DNA of 64,000 nt from Vibrio sp. 10N.286.49.B1 (GTDB lineage: Bacteria > Pseudomonadota > Gammaproteobacteria > Enterobacterales > Vibrionaceae). Location: assembly GCF_002873335.1 (NCBI RefSeq), contig NZ_MCUW01000023.1:1-64000 (forward strand), written 5' to 3'. A model generated the notes under the pieces. That model made no database searches. It had not been told where the DNA came from and saw nothing but the letters and a program-made list of their open reading frames with translations. This document shows positions 19,089-27,863 of the stretch, piece after piece. Each line of letters opens with the position of its first letter. Position 1 is the first letter of the stretch. Position numbers and translations under genes: made by a program.

Positions 19089-19155
19089 GCTTGGCTCATC
19101 ATTCACACATTCAACGTTGTCGTCAAACTTTCAACCTAGACTTCACATCTACCTG

Positions 19156-20058
19156 CTACACGACACCAACTAGCGCTTCTTTAATCGCTTTTCTAAACCA
19201 TTCGTGGCCCGTGTCATTTTTTTGTGACTGGTGCCAAGTCATATAGACAGGCACATTTTTTACCTCAAAAGGAACAGGAAATACATTAATCCCAAACTTA
19301 TCAGCGAGGTCTTTTGCATGCCATTCACTGGTCACCGCTAGCCATTCTGTTCTAGACACAAGCTGCAATGCCGTTAAAGTAGACCCCGTTGAGTAAGCAA
19401 CTTTTCGAGTTGGCAATAACTCTTCCATCACTACGGAATCAAGCGCATTAGTATTCAGTCTTTGCGTCTTCCATGTGACATGCTCTTCTTGCATAAAGTC
19501 ATCACGTGTTAACGTGTCCTGAATACGAGGGTGTGTTTTACTTGCTACCACCACGAGTTTCTGTTCAAACAATAATTCATTATGATAACCATGCTCACTG
19601 AGCGGAATGGTTGCCAAGATAACATCAACGCGCCTACGTCTTAAATCATCCTGACGGTCTTGCTCATTAAGATGTTCAATATCAGCTTGGATAGTCACAT
19701 GTGGCGCGTTCTCTTTTTTATAATGAGTCAGTGCTGGCACCAAAATTAAGTCTATATCTTTATGGCTGGAAATTCGGAATGTTCTTTGGCTCTGGCTGGG
19801 CTCAAAATCATGACGAGACGTTGAACTATTAACCAGCAAACTCAAGGGTTCTTGTATTTCAGAGTGAAGTTCTATTGCGAAGTTAGTGGGTGTGATACCT
19901 CGCCCTTTACGAATGAAAAGTGGATCTTGATATTGATCCCTCAAACGGTTAAGCGTATGACTCACCGCTGGTGCGGTAATATTTAAGACTTCAGCAGCCT
20001 CATTAACACTCTTCGATTTCATCACTGCGTCGAAGGTTTTTAATAAATTCAGGTCCAT
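19156..20058 (-). CDS. LysR family transcriptional regulator
   Basis: 300 residues from ATG at 20058 (MDLNLLKTFDAV is the standard LysR beginning; an in-frame GTG at 20070 would add four residues). The N-terminal winged helix-turn-helix covers about residues 1-60 (KSVNEAAEVLNITAPAVSHTLNRLR), and the rest is the periplasmic-binding-like effector domain. It converges on the HlyD operon and has no intact divergent partner: the next genes upstream are two remnants, so its former target may have been lost. Ligand unknown. Confidence 0.93.
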   Translation of the reverse strand: MDLNLLKTFDAVMKSKSVNEAAEVLNITAPAVSHTLNRLRDQYQDPLFIRKGRGITPTNFAIELHSEIQEPLSLLVNSSTSRHDFEPSQSQRTFRISSHKDIDLILVPALTHYKKENAPHVTIQADIEHLNEQDRQDDLRRRRVDVILATIPLSEHGYHNELLFEQKLVVVASKTHPRIQDTLTRDDFMQEEHVTWKTQRLNTNALDSVVMEELLPTRKVAYSTGSTLTALQLVSRTEWLAVTSEWHAKDLADKFGINVFPVPFEVKNVPVYMTWHQSQKNDTGHEWFRKAIKEALVGVV

Positions 20059-20243
20059 ATTCTTTCTCACTACTCGTCATCTTGTGAACATAATACATGA
20101 CGATAGCAATGCTGAAAACTTCTCGTACGATGTTGATTTTGTTCTAAAGAAAGGGACATTTCACTTAGGTTATAATTCGCTTGTTTAAGCAAAAAAAGAT
20201 TCATAAGGCCATGTTAAACCGGAGCAAACAACAAGTAATTTAA

Positions 20244-21107
<864 letters not shown>

Positions 21108-21153
21108 GTAAATAACTTCAACTACACACCTGCCCCCTTTAATTCCAGGTGTA

Positions 21154-21179
21154 AAGGGCATTTCTAATGAAATGCCCTT
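21154..21179 (+). terminator. Terminator of the aldolase remnant
   Basis: Stem AAGGGCATTTC / GAAATGCCCTT, loop TAAT, followed by CTTCTTTC. It is the leftover end of the former aldolase transcript. Confidence 0.8.
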
Positions 21180-21282
21180 CTTCTTTCATCTTACCCATAT
21201 ATCAGAAGGAGATAGCACTCATTCACTGCTGTACTTTCACAATAAAAATTCAACAACCTCAATGATTCAAATTATAGGTATA

Positions 21283-21315
21283 AAAAAATCCTCGATACGA
21301 TATCGAGGATTTTTT
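21283..21315 (-). terminator. Terminator of the put operon
   Basis: 15-bp stem AAAAAATCCTCGATA / TATCGAGGATTTTTT, loop CGA, giving a T run in either direction. It lies 25 bases after the putP stop codon. Confidence 0.92.
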
Positions 21316-21339
21316 AAGCAGAATAGAAAACTCGTAAGC

Positions 21340-22833
21340 TTAATCTAATTCAATCAGATTCTTCTCAAACACATCATGTTGATCTTGTACGTCTTTCGAA
21401 GGGCCGCCAGTTAGAGCACTCACTGCAATGATTGAAATCGTAGAGAGAATGAACCCTGGAACGATTTCGTATACATCAAAAATCCCACTGCTGATTTGTT
21501 TCCAAACCACAATCGTGATACCACCCACTAGAATACCGGCAATCGCGCCATTTCGGTTCATACCAGCCCAATACAGGCTTAGCAATACTGCAGGACCAAA
21601 CGCGGCACCAAAACCAGCCCATGCATAAGATACCAGGCCAAGAACCGAGCTATCTGGTGTCATGGCGAGTACTAACGCAACAATAGAGATAACAACAACA
21701 CCAATACGGCCGATTTTAACTACCTGCTCAGATGTCGCTTCTTTATTAATGACTTGCTTATAGAAGTCTTCTGCAAGCGCAGAAGAAGACACCAACAATT
21801 GTGAATCCGCGGTACTCATGATCGCTGCCAGAATAGCCGCCAACAAGATACCCGCAATCACTGGGTGGAACATCGCATTAACCAGCAACATGAAGATTTT
21901 CTCACCATCCGCCAGTACGTCACCGCCAGAGTTCGTCACGTAAAGTAAGCCAATCACACCGACCAGCATCGCACCTATCATCGATAAAGCAGACCAAACC
22001 ACGGCGATACGACGAGCGGTTGTCAGGTCTTTGTTGCTACGTGTTGCCTTAAAACGTGCCAAAATATGAGGCTGACCAAAGTAACCTAGACCCCAAGCGA
22101 CAAGCGAAATAATCGCAATAGCTGACAATGGCTCACCTTTCGTATCATTCCACAATGTGAGAAGCTCTGGATTGATGGCATTTAAGTCATCGATCACTTG
22201 CCCGAAGCCGCCTTGCATCGCTGCAATCGGGACAATCATCAATGCAGCAGCCATTAATAGGCCTTGCACTAAATCCGTCCAAGACACCGCCAAGAACCCA
22301 CCAAACAACGTATAAGAAACCACACATACGGTACCTATGATGACAGCCGTGGTGTAATCCAAGCCAAAGACCGTTTCAAACAGTTTACCGCCTGCCACTA
22401 AACCTGAACTGGTATAGAAAAGGAAGAAAAGCAAAATAAAGAACGCAGAAATAACCTGAATCATTTTCGAATTGTCGTTGAAACGACGAGAAAAATATTC
22501 AGGTAAGGTTAGCGCGTCAGTCGTAATACTGTAAGTACGCAGGCGCTTGGCACATAGTAACCAGTTAAGCCAAGTTCCCATTAATAAACCACCAGCAAGC
22601 CAAAACGCTTCAATGCCAGCAGCATAAGCGTAGCCTGGTAGACCAAGCAATAACCAACCACTCATATCAGACGCACCCGCCGACAAAGCCGCAGGCCATG
22701 GTCCTAATGAGCGTCCGCCCAGAAAGTAGTCGCTTGAGTTTGATGTGCGCTTATAGGCAATCACACCAATGGCAAGCATCATCGCTAAATACGCGATAAA
22801 AGTTGTCGTAATAGCAAAGCTATTTTGAATCAT
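21340..22833 (-). CDS. putP: Sodium/proline symporter PutP
   Basis: 497 residues, matching the sodium:solute symporter (SSS) family PutP length of about 500. About 13 transmembrane helices can be followed. The typical PutP stretches are present: YFLGGRSLGPWPAALSAGASDMSGWLL in the TM1-TM2 region and the sodium-site helix with ILAAILAAIMSTADSQLLV near residue 335. It imports proline with Na+ across the inner membrane. It is the last gene of the putA - PutA-tail - putP operon, 83 bases after the second gene, followed by a strong terminator. Confidence 0.96.
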   Translation of the reverse strand: MIQNSFAITTTFIAYLAMMLAIGVIAYKRTSNSSDYFLGGRSLGPWPAALSAGASDMSGWLLLGLPGYAYAAGIEAFWLAGGLLMGTWLNWLLCAKRLRTYSITTDALTLPEYFSRRFNDNSKMIQVISAFFILLFFLFYTSSGLVAGGKLFETVFGLDYTTAVIIGTVCVVSYTLFGGFLAVSWTDLVQGLLMAAALMIVPIAAMQGGFGQVIDDLNAINPELLTLWNDTKGEPLSAIAIISLVAWGLGYFGQPHILARFKATRSNKDLTTARRIAVVWSALSMIGAMLVGVIGLLYVTNSGGDVLADGEKIFMLLVNAMFHPVIAGILLAAILAAIMSTADSQLLVSSSALAEDFYKQVINKEATSEQVVKIGRIGVVVISIVALVLAMTPDSSVLGLVSYAWAGFGAAFGPAVLLSLYWAGMNRNGAIAGILVGGITIVVWKQISSGIFDVYEIVPGFILSTISIIAVSALTGGPSKDVQDQHDVFEKNLIELD

Positions 22834-22916
22834 TATTATTTCCTCATCCTAGAATTCAGCCTTCACCCTGCGTTATCAAAGTGAAGGCCGATAGGGGGCA
22901 TTAGCAAAAATACCGT

Positions 22917-23606
22917 TTAACTACCGAGTTCTAACAAGGTAGCGTTCCCCCCCACTGCTGTAATATTGATGGTTCGAGTTCGTTCTGTAATGAACCTCAA
23001 TACTAAGTTTGGATCGTGTGACGTTAGCATGGACGTCAGATCCGTTTCAGACACCAATAAGCCGATCGCGCTATCACGATTCGCCAATTGGTGATTGACC
23101 TGCCATAGCGTTTCTTCCGAGCCCACCAAACCTACCACTCGAACATCTAAGTCGATAAAGGCACTGGCTTCTTCCAAAGGAACGATATGAACAAGCTGTG
23201 ATGGCAGCTGAGAACGCTCAACCGCCGAAACTAAAAGTTGATTAAAGGCCGTGTTGTTTGAACTAACAATCACCCCATTACCTGAGATTAATGCCGCCGT
23301 GATTTGAGCCGTTGCAGCGATGCTTGCATGAGCGTCTTCACTTTCAACGACAATAAGCACTACACCACGACCCGCCGCATAAAGCTCGTTCGTTTCACCC
23401 GTTGGGCCTGGCATCAAATGAGGGGTAGCCAACAAAACATTCGCTTGTTGGATGTGATAAGCCATCACGCTTGCCAGCGTCCCGTTGACTTCGTTCATGT
23501 TGCGTTGAACGGACAGCACACACTCACGTTGTTGTGCAAATTCAGTGACGTTCCACTGCTCCCAAGCACTGTAAACATCAGAGAAAATCGTTGTGTTATT
23601 GACCAT
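22917..23606 (-). CDS. Stand-alone C-terminal (ALDH-superfamily fold) domain of PutA
   Basis: 229 residues, start ATG at 23606 with AAGGAG upstream, 11 bases after putA. The middle is an aldehyde-dehydrogenase-like Rossmann segment: GPTGETNELYAAGRGVVLIV, then AQITAALISGNGVIVSSN and LPSQLVHIVP, but the catalytic Cys and Glu motifs are absent. The end, RTINITAVGGNATLLEL, matches the conserved C-terminal motif of long (type B) PutA proteins such as E. coli PutA. It is therefore best read as the PutA tail domain encoded as a separate gene. In long PutAs this domain helps close the substrate-channelling tunnel. It is often listed as a pyrroline-5-carboxylate dehydrogenase, which the missing residues argue against. 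Confidence 0.82.
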   Translation of the reverse strand: MVNNTTIFSDVYSAWEQWNVTEFAQQRECVLSVQRNMNEVNGTLASVMAYHIQQANVLLATPHLMPGPTGETNELYAAGRGVVLIVVESEDAHASIAATAQITAALISGNGVIVSSNNTAFNQLLVSAVERSQLPSQLVHIVPLEEASAFIDLDVRVVGLVGSEETLWQVNHQLANRDSAIGLLVSETDLTSMLTSHDPNLVLRFITERTRTINITAVGGNATLLELGS

Positions 23607-23617
23607 GGTTTTTCTCC

Positions 23618-26600
23618 TTATTTCGACACTTGGATAGCATCAGTAAAACGATATAGATAGTGAGGCCCGCCGGCTTTTGGACCGGTTCCAGAAAGGCCTT
23701 GCCCGCCAAATGGCTGAACACCAACCACTGCGCCCACTTGATCGCGGTTAATGTAGCTATTCCCCACTCGAGTGTGTTTTTCGATCCAGCGATAGGTCGA
23801 TTCATTACGACTGTGGATACCCAGTGTCAATCCGAAGCCCGTTGCGTTGATGCGCTCCACCACATTAGGTAACTCTGCCGCTTTAAAACGAACAATGTGC
23901 AAGATCGGACCAAACTGTTCTTCTTTTAAGATGGAGATATCCTCAATCTCAAAAGCACTTGGGGCGACAAAATCACCTTCATCACATTCGTTACCTAATG
24001 ACAATTGCGCCACTTTTTTGCCGTGAATATGCATCGTTTCAATATGGGCAAGCAGCTTTTCTTTGGCTTTTTTATCGATAACAGGGCCTACATCGGTGGA
24101 ATGTAAGTAAGGTAAACCCACACTGAGTTCCGCCATTGCACCTTGGATCAGATTGATAACGCGGTCTGCAATATCATCTTGCACAAACAGCACACGCAAC
24201 GCAGAACAGCGTTGGCCAGCAGAGGCAAACGCGCTGCGCACAACATCACGTACCACCTGCTCAGGTAATGCGGTAGAGTCAACAATCATGGCGTTTTGGC
24301 CACCAGTTTCAGCAATAAACGGAACCGGAGCGACCTGACGCGCGGCTAGGGTGGCGTTAATGCGTTGCGCGGTAGGTGTTGAGCCGGTGAAGGCCACGCC
24401 AGCAATCGCATCGTGAGAGGTCAATGCATGACCTACGTCTGCGCCATAACCGGTGATTAACTGAATAACGTTGGCAGGAAAGCCCACTTCAAGCATGAGC
24501 TCTACGGCTTTAACCGCTATCAGCGAGGTCTGCTCCGCAGGTTTGGCCACAACGGTATTGCCCGCTACCAACGCGGCTGAGATTTGACCGAGGAAAATAG
24601 CCAGTGGGAAGTTCCACGGACTGATACAGACAAAGACACCACGTCCACCGCGAGTAAAGGTTTTCGACTCACCATCAAAACCGAGCAGTGACTGAGCGTC
24701 AAAAATATGAGGTTGTTTCGCGTAGTAGCGACAGAAATCAACCGCTTCACGAACCTCATCAATCGAATCATGAATGGTCTTACCGGCTTCTTGATGACAT
24801 AACGCCACCAGCTCGTGCAAGTTATCTTCTAGTGCATCAGCAAGACGCAATAAACACTCGCCGCGTTGCTGATAGCTGACTTTTGACCAAGATTCAAACC
24901 CTTGCTCTGCGACACGAATGGCATCTGAAACCTGTGTTTGATTCGCCATCGCAACTTGACCAACCACCTTGCGACGATCGTACGGTGCGGTCACCGTATC
25001 AAGCGTGGCATCTTCCTTGATCATGCTTTCGTAAAGCGAGACCCCATTAATGATCGGTGCGCCTTTCCACTGCTTGCTCAGGAACGCGTCGACTTTATGT
25101 TCGTACTCTTTCACTTCCGATTCAATATCGACATTAATACCGATTGCGTTTTTGCGGTCGGCAAAAATGGCCGGCGGTAAATCAATCTGATCGTTATGCA
25201 AGACCGCATTAACGTTCAAGGCATCTACGGGGTGTACCGTTAAGGTATCAACTGGGCATCGAGCATCGACAAGACGATGGACAAAGCTGCTGTTCGCCCC
25301 ATTTTCGAGTAAGCGACGTACGAGATACGGTAGCAAATCTTTGTGGCTGCCCACCGGAGCGTAAATACGGACCGGTTGTTTGTGGGTCTCCATCACATGG
25401 TCATACAGAGAATCACCCATGCCGTGTAGACGTTGGAATTCATAGTCCGTATGCGGTGCCATCGTAGCAATCGCCGTCACCGTATGAGCGTTGTGGCTCG
25501 CAAACTGAGGGAAGATGTTGCCGCGAACGTTATCGCTCAATAGGAATCTTGCACAAGCAAGGTAGGCGACATCGGTCGCTTCTTTGCGAGTAAACACTGG
25601 ATAAGCATCATAACCGGCCTGCTGAGACCATTTTACTTCGCTGTCCCAATACGCGCCTTTCACCAAACGAAGTGGAATCAAATCCCCTTGCTGTTTTGCT
25701 AACGCATTGATCCACACAAGAACTGGCAAGGCTCGCTTTGAATAAGCCTGAATCACCAAGCCAAACTTGCCCCAGCCTTTTGCAACGTCGCTCCGGTACA
25801 CTTTCTCGAACAGTTTTAATGACAGCTCAAGGCGGTCTGCCTCTTCTGCATCAATGGTGATCGCGACTTCCAATTCACGCGCACGGGTTAATAACTGAGT
25901 TAACGTTTCACATAACTCCGTCAATACACGAGCTTCGTTTGCCACTTCATAGCGAGGATGCAATGCCGAAAGCTTGATAGAAACCGAAGGCGCAGGGCTC
26001 GTGTCTAGCCCGTACTTATCGCCGCCGACCGCTTCAATAGCCATCAAGTAATCTTTGAAATATTTGTCTGCGTCAGCTCTTGTTAGTGCAGCTTCACCCA
26101 ACATGTCGTAAGAATAAGTAAAGCCGCGGTCTCGCATTTTCTTGCCATTTTTTTGCGCTTCGCTAATGCTGCGACCTAACACAAACTGATGGCCCATGAC
26201 TTTCATCGCTTGATACATTGCCTTGCGAATCACAGGCTCTGAAAATTTGTTGACCAACTTATTCATTGCATTCGCTGGGCTTTGTGCTTCTTGGTCACCC
26301 AAGCCAACCACTTTACCCGTGAGCATCAACCCCCACGTTGAGGCATTCACAAAAACAGAGTCAGAGCTTTTTAAGTGAGACTTCCAATCTGCCACACTTA
26401 ACTTATCGCGAATCAAGGCATCGGCAGTGGCAGAGTCTGGAATACGCATTAAGGCTTCGGCCAAACACATCAACAAGATCCCTTCTTGGGTATCTAGGCT
26501 GTATTCCAATAGCAGCGCATCGATCATTTGAATCGCATTTTTATCGGCACGAATGGCCTCGATCAGCTGTGTGGTTTTTTGTGGGATTTGTTGAGCTTCG

Positions 26601-26743
26601 TCACCGATTGGTGTTGCCAAAGGCAAAAGCTGTTGTAACCATTGTGATTCATCCACCATGTATAGTGGAGAGATCAGTGACCAGAGTTGCTCAAGGGGTT
26701 GCTCGGCAAACTCTTTTTTAAGCACATCAGTTGCTGTAAACAT
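23618..26743 (-). CDS. putA: Bifunctional proline dehydrogenase / glutamate-semialdehyde dehydrogenase
   Basis: 1041 residues. The N-terminal part holds an alpha domain and the FAD-binding proline dehydrogenase barrel (about residues 140-470; SVSIKLSALHPRYE, RLVKGAYWDSEVKW, YAPVGSHKDLLPYLVRRLLE). The C-terminal part (about 540-1040) is the NAD-dependent aldehyde dehydrogenase, with VAFTGSTPTAQRI, the Glu motif ETGGQNAMIV and the catalytic Cys in SAGQRCSALR. It turns proline into glutamate at the inner membrane. There is no N-terminal ribbon-helix-helix, so unlike E. coli PutA it cannot be its own repressor. The tail domain of long PutAs is also absent, but is encoded by the next gene. Confidence 0.97.
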   Translation of the reverse strand: MFTATDVLKKEFAEQPLEQLWSLISPLYMVDESQWLQQLLPLATPIGDEAQQIPQKTTQLIEAIRADKNAIQMIDALLLEYSLDTQEGILLMCLAEALMRIPDSATADALIRDKLSVADWKSHLKSSDSVFVNASTWGLMLTGKVVGLGDQEAQSPANAMNKLVNKFSEPVIRKAMYQAMKVMGHQFVLGRSISEAQKNGKKMRDRGFTYSYDMLGEAALTRADADKYFKDYLMAIEAVGGDKYGLDTSPAPSVSIKLSALHPRYEVANEARVLTELCETLTQLLTRARELEVAITIDAEEADRLELSLKLFEKVYRSDVAKGWGKFGLVIQAYSKRALPVLVWINALAKQQGDLIPLRLVKGAYWDSEVKWSQQAGYDAYPVFTRKEATDVAYLACARFLLSDNVRGNIFPQFASHNAHTVTAIATMAPHTDYEFQRLHGMGDSLYDHVMETHKQPVRIYAPVGSHKDLLPYLVRRLLENGANSSFVHRLVDARCPVDTLTVHPVDALNVNAVLHNDQIDLPPAIFADRKNAIGINVDIESEVKEYEHKVDAFLSKQWKGAPIINGVSLYESMIKEDATLDTVTAPYDRRKVVGQVAMANQTQVSDAIRVAEQGFESWSKVSYQQRGECLLRLADALEDNLHELVALCHQEAGKTIHDSIDEVREAVDFCRYYAKQPHIFDAQSLLGFDGESKTFTRGGRGVFVCISPWNFPLAIFLGQISAALVAGNTVVAKPAEQTSLIAVKAVELMLEVGFPANVIQLITGYGADVGHALTSHDAIAGVAFTGSTPTAQRINATLAARQVAPVPFIAETGGQNAMIVDSTALPEQVVRDVVRSAFASAGQRCSALRVLFVQDDIADRVINLIQGAMAELSVGLPYLHSTDVGPVIDKKAKEKLLAHIETMHIHGKKVAQLSLGNECDEGDFVAPSAFEIEDISILKEEQFGPILHIVRFKAAELPNVVERINATGFGLTLGIHSRNESTYRWIEKHTRVGNSYINRDQVGAVVGVQPFGGQGLSGTGPKAGGPHYLYRFTDAIQVSK

Positions 26744-27145
26744 GCGTCATCCTCAATCTCGCTCCAACCGCAATAGGCGGCAGGCGTACTACAATGGCAG
26801 GGAGTGTATTGTGAGTGCACGGCGATTACTTGTCAAAAACTCCGAGCTTTTTGCTGTTTTCTACGCTTATTAACAAAATTAATACAAGGTCACATCCTTA
26901 CAAGCAAGACAGACGATTACAATTTGCAACCAGATTAACATATTGTTTCATTTTCAATATCGATGACAACGCCATGTTGTCTGCTCTCGCTCTCAATATC
27001 GAAAAGCAATGAGTGTATAAAGGACAAACTGGCCGCCACATTTGTAATATTCACTAACACTTCAACGAATAACTCTTCACCTAATCAGGACCACCATCCG
27101 CTATACTGTCTGCGATTAAAATCAGGTAAACCATATTAAATTGGG
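26744..27145. other. 402-base gap between putA and vemP (divergent promoters)
   Basis: No gene with a credible start or SD was found. It holds the put promoter on the minus strand and the vemP-secDF2 promoter on the plus strand. No local put regulator is present here. I see no clear CRP site, terminator or operator; part of it around 26870-27010 is AT-rich. Confidence 0.5.
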
Positions 27146-27604
27146 ATGACATTGTTTAAACGCTTTTACCAACTCTTTATCGCTATCATCATTACAATGT
27201 GTACTCACTTTGTAAGCGCTGACGAGTACGTAACGTTTGAGCCATCAAGTTTAGATTCAAGCATCTCATTTGCTCTTGAAGAAAATAGTGTGTTAGACGA
27301 GTTTTCAGACTCAATGACAGACGAAGACGGATCGGTGTTGAATGACAGCGCGGGCCCTTTATTTTTATCGGTCTCTCGACGCGCGATCACCGATGCCACT
27401 CAATCCGTTCAAGGGCTCATCCCAGACTATTATCTACTGATCGCATTTTTACCGCCGCCGCTATTGAAAATAGCGACGACGGCAACCTCCATGACTTCCC
27501 CCCAACTGCATTGGACAAGCCGTATTAATTCTGCTCCTTCTCGCCTGTCCGGCTGGAAAGACGCCAATACCTTGTACACCCACCAACACGCAAGATTTAG
27601 CTAA
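27146..27604 (+). CDS. vemP: VemP-like secretion-monitor arrest peptide
   Basis: 152 residues, close to the roughly 159 of Vibrio alginolyticus VemP. A signal peptide (residues 1-25, ending VSA) is followed by a polar linker and, near the end, RLSGWKDANTLY (133-144), which resembles the VemP arrest core RISGWKETNAMY as I recall it. Trp137 is kept. In VemP the nascent chain stalls the ribosome until SecDF pulls it across the membrane; the stall opens a downstream RNA stem and switches on secDF2. Position, size, signal peptide and core all agree. The last eight residues (THQHARFS) differ from the known protein. The start may be ATG 27146 or TTG 27152, which has GGGA five bases away. Confidence 0.82.
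   Translation: MTLFKRFYQLFIAIIITMCTHFVSADEYVTFEPSSLDSSISFALEENSVLDEFSDSMTDEDGSVLNDSAGPLFLSVSRRAITDATQSVQGLIPDYYLLIAFLPPPLLKIATTATSMTSPQLHWTSRINSAPSRLSGWKDANTLYTHQHARFS
27459..27475 (+). other. Hairpin inside the vemP coding region
   Basis: CGCTATT and AATAGCG pair around a GAA loop, with further G-C rich flanks (CCGCCG before, GACGACGG after). It lies about 130 bases before the vemP stop and may belong to the arrest-controlled RNA switch. Confidence 0.35.
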
Positions 27605-27863
27605 TCCTCTATCAAACATTAAGAAACCACTCCCGATATCGTTAGGTTTTCATCACGTATAGCGTTCATTTTCGGCCTTTAAACGGGCGATAACGACGCT
27701 ATGTTGATGACCGCTATGTGCTGATAATAACTTTGCGCTGATGAAATAATACGCAGAGTTGTCATGCAACATTTTGCTATACGTATGCATTTAATCATTC
27801 GTATACATTGTGTTTTCAGCGATCTCGAGAGTTCACTATTGATACGTTTTAGAGAATTTTCTT
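27605..27863 (+). promoter_or_regulatory. vemP-secD2 intercistronic leader with a start-codon hairpin
   Basis: 259 bases without a gene. At 27858-27872, TTTCTT and AAGAAA can pair with the secD2 GTG start exactly in the three-base loop. In the known VemP system this region folds to hide the secD2 ribosome site. The gap here is long, and I could not identify by eye the longer pairing that would mask AGAG at 27851-27854. Confidence 0.45.

Noticed and set aside
22917..23606. Reading the 229-aa protein as an active pyrroline-5-carboxylate dehydrogenase.
   Set aside because: It lacks the catalytic Cys and Glu motifs and is less than half the size of a real one; the end matches the PutA tail.
26815..27012. 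Short open frames upstream of putA.
   Set aside because: No SD and no protein-like composition; more likely promoter DNA.
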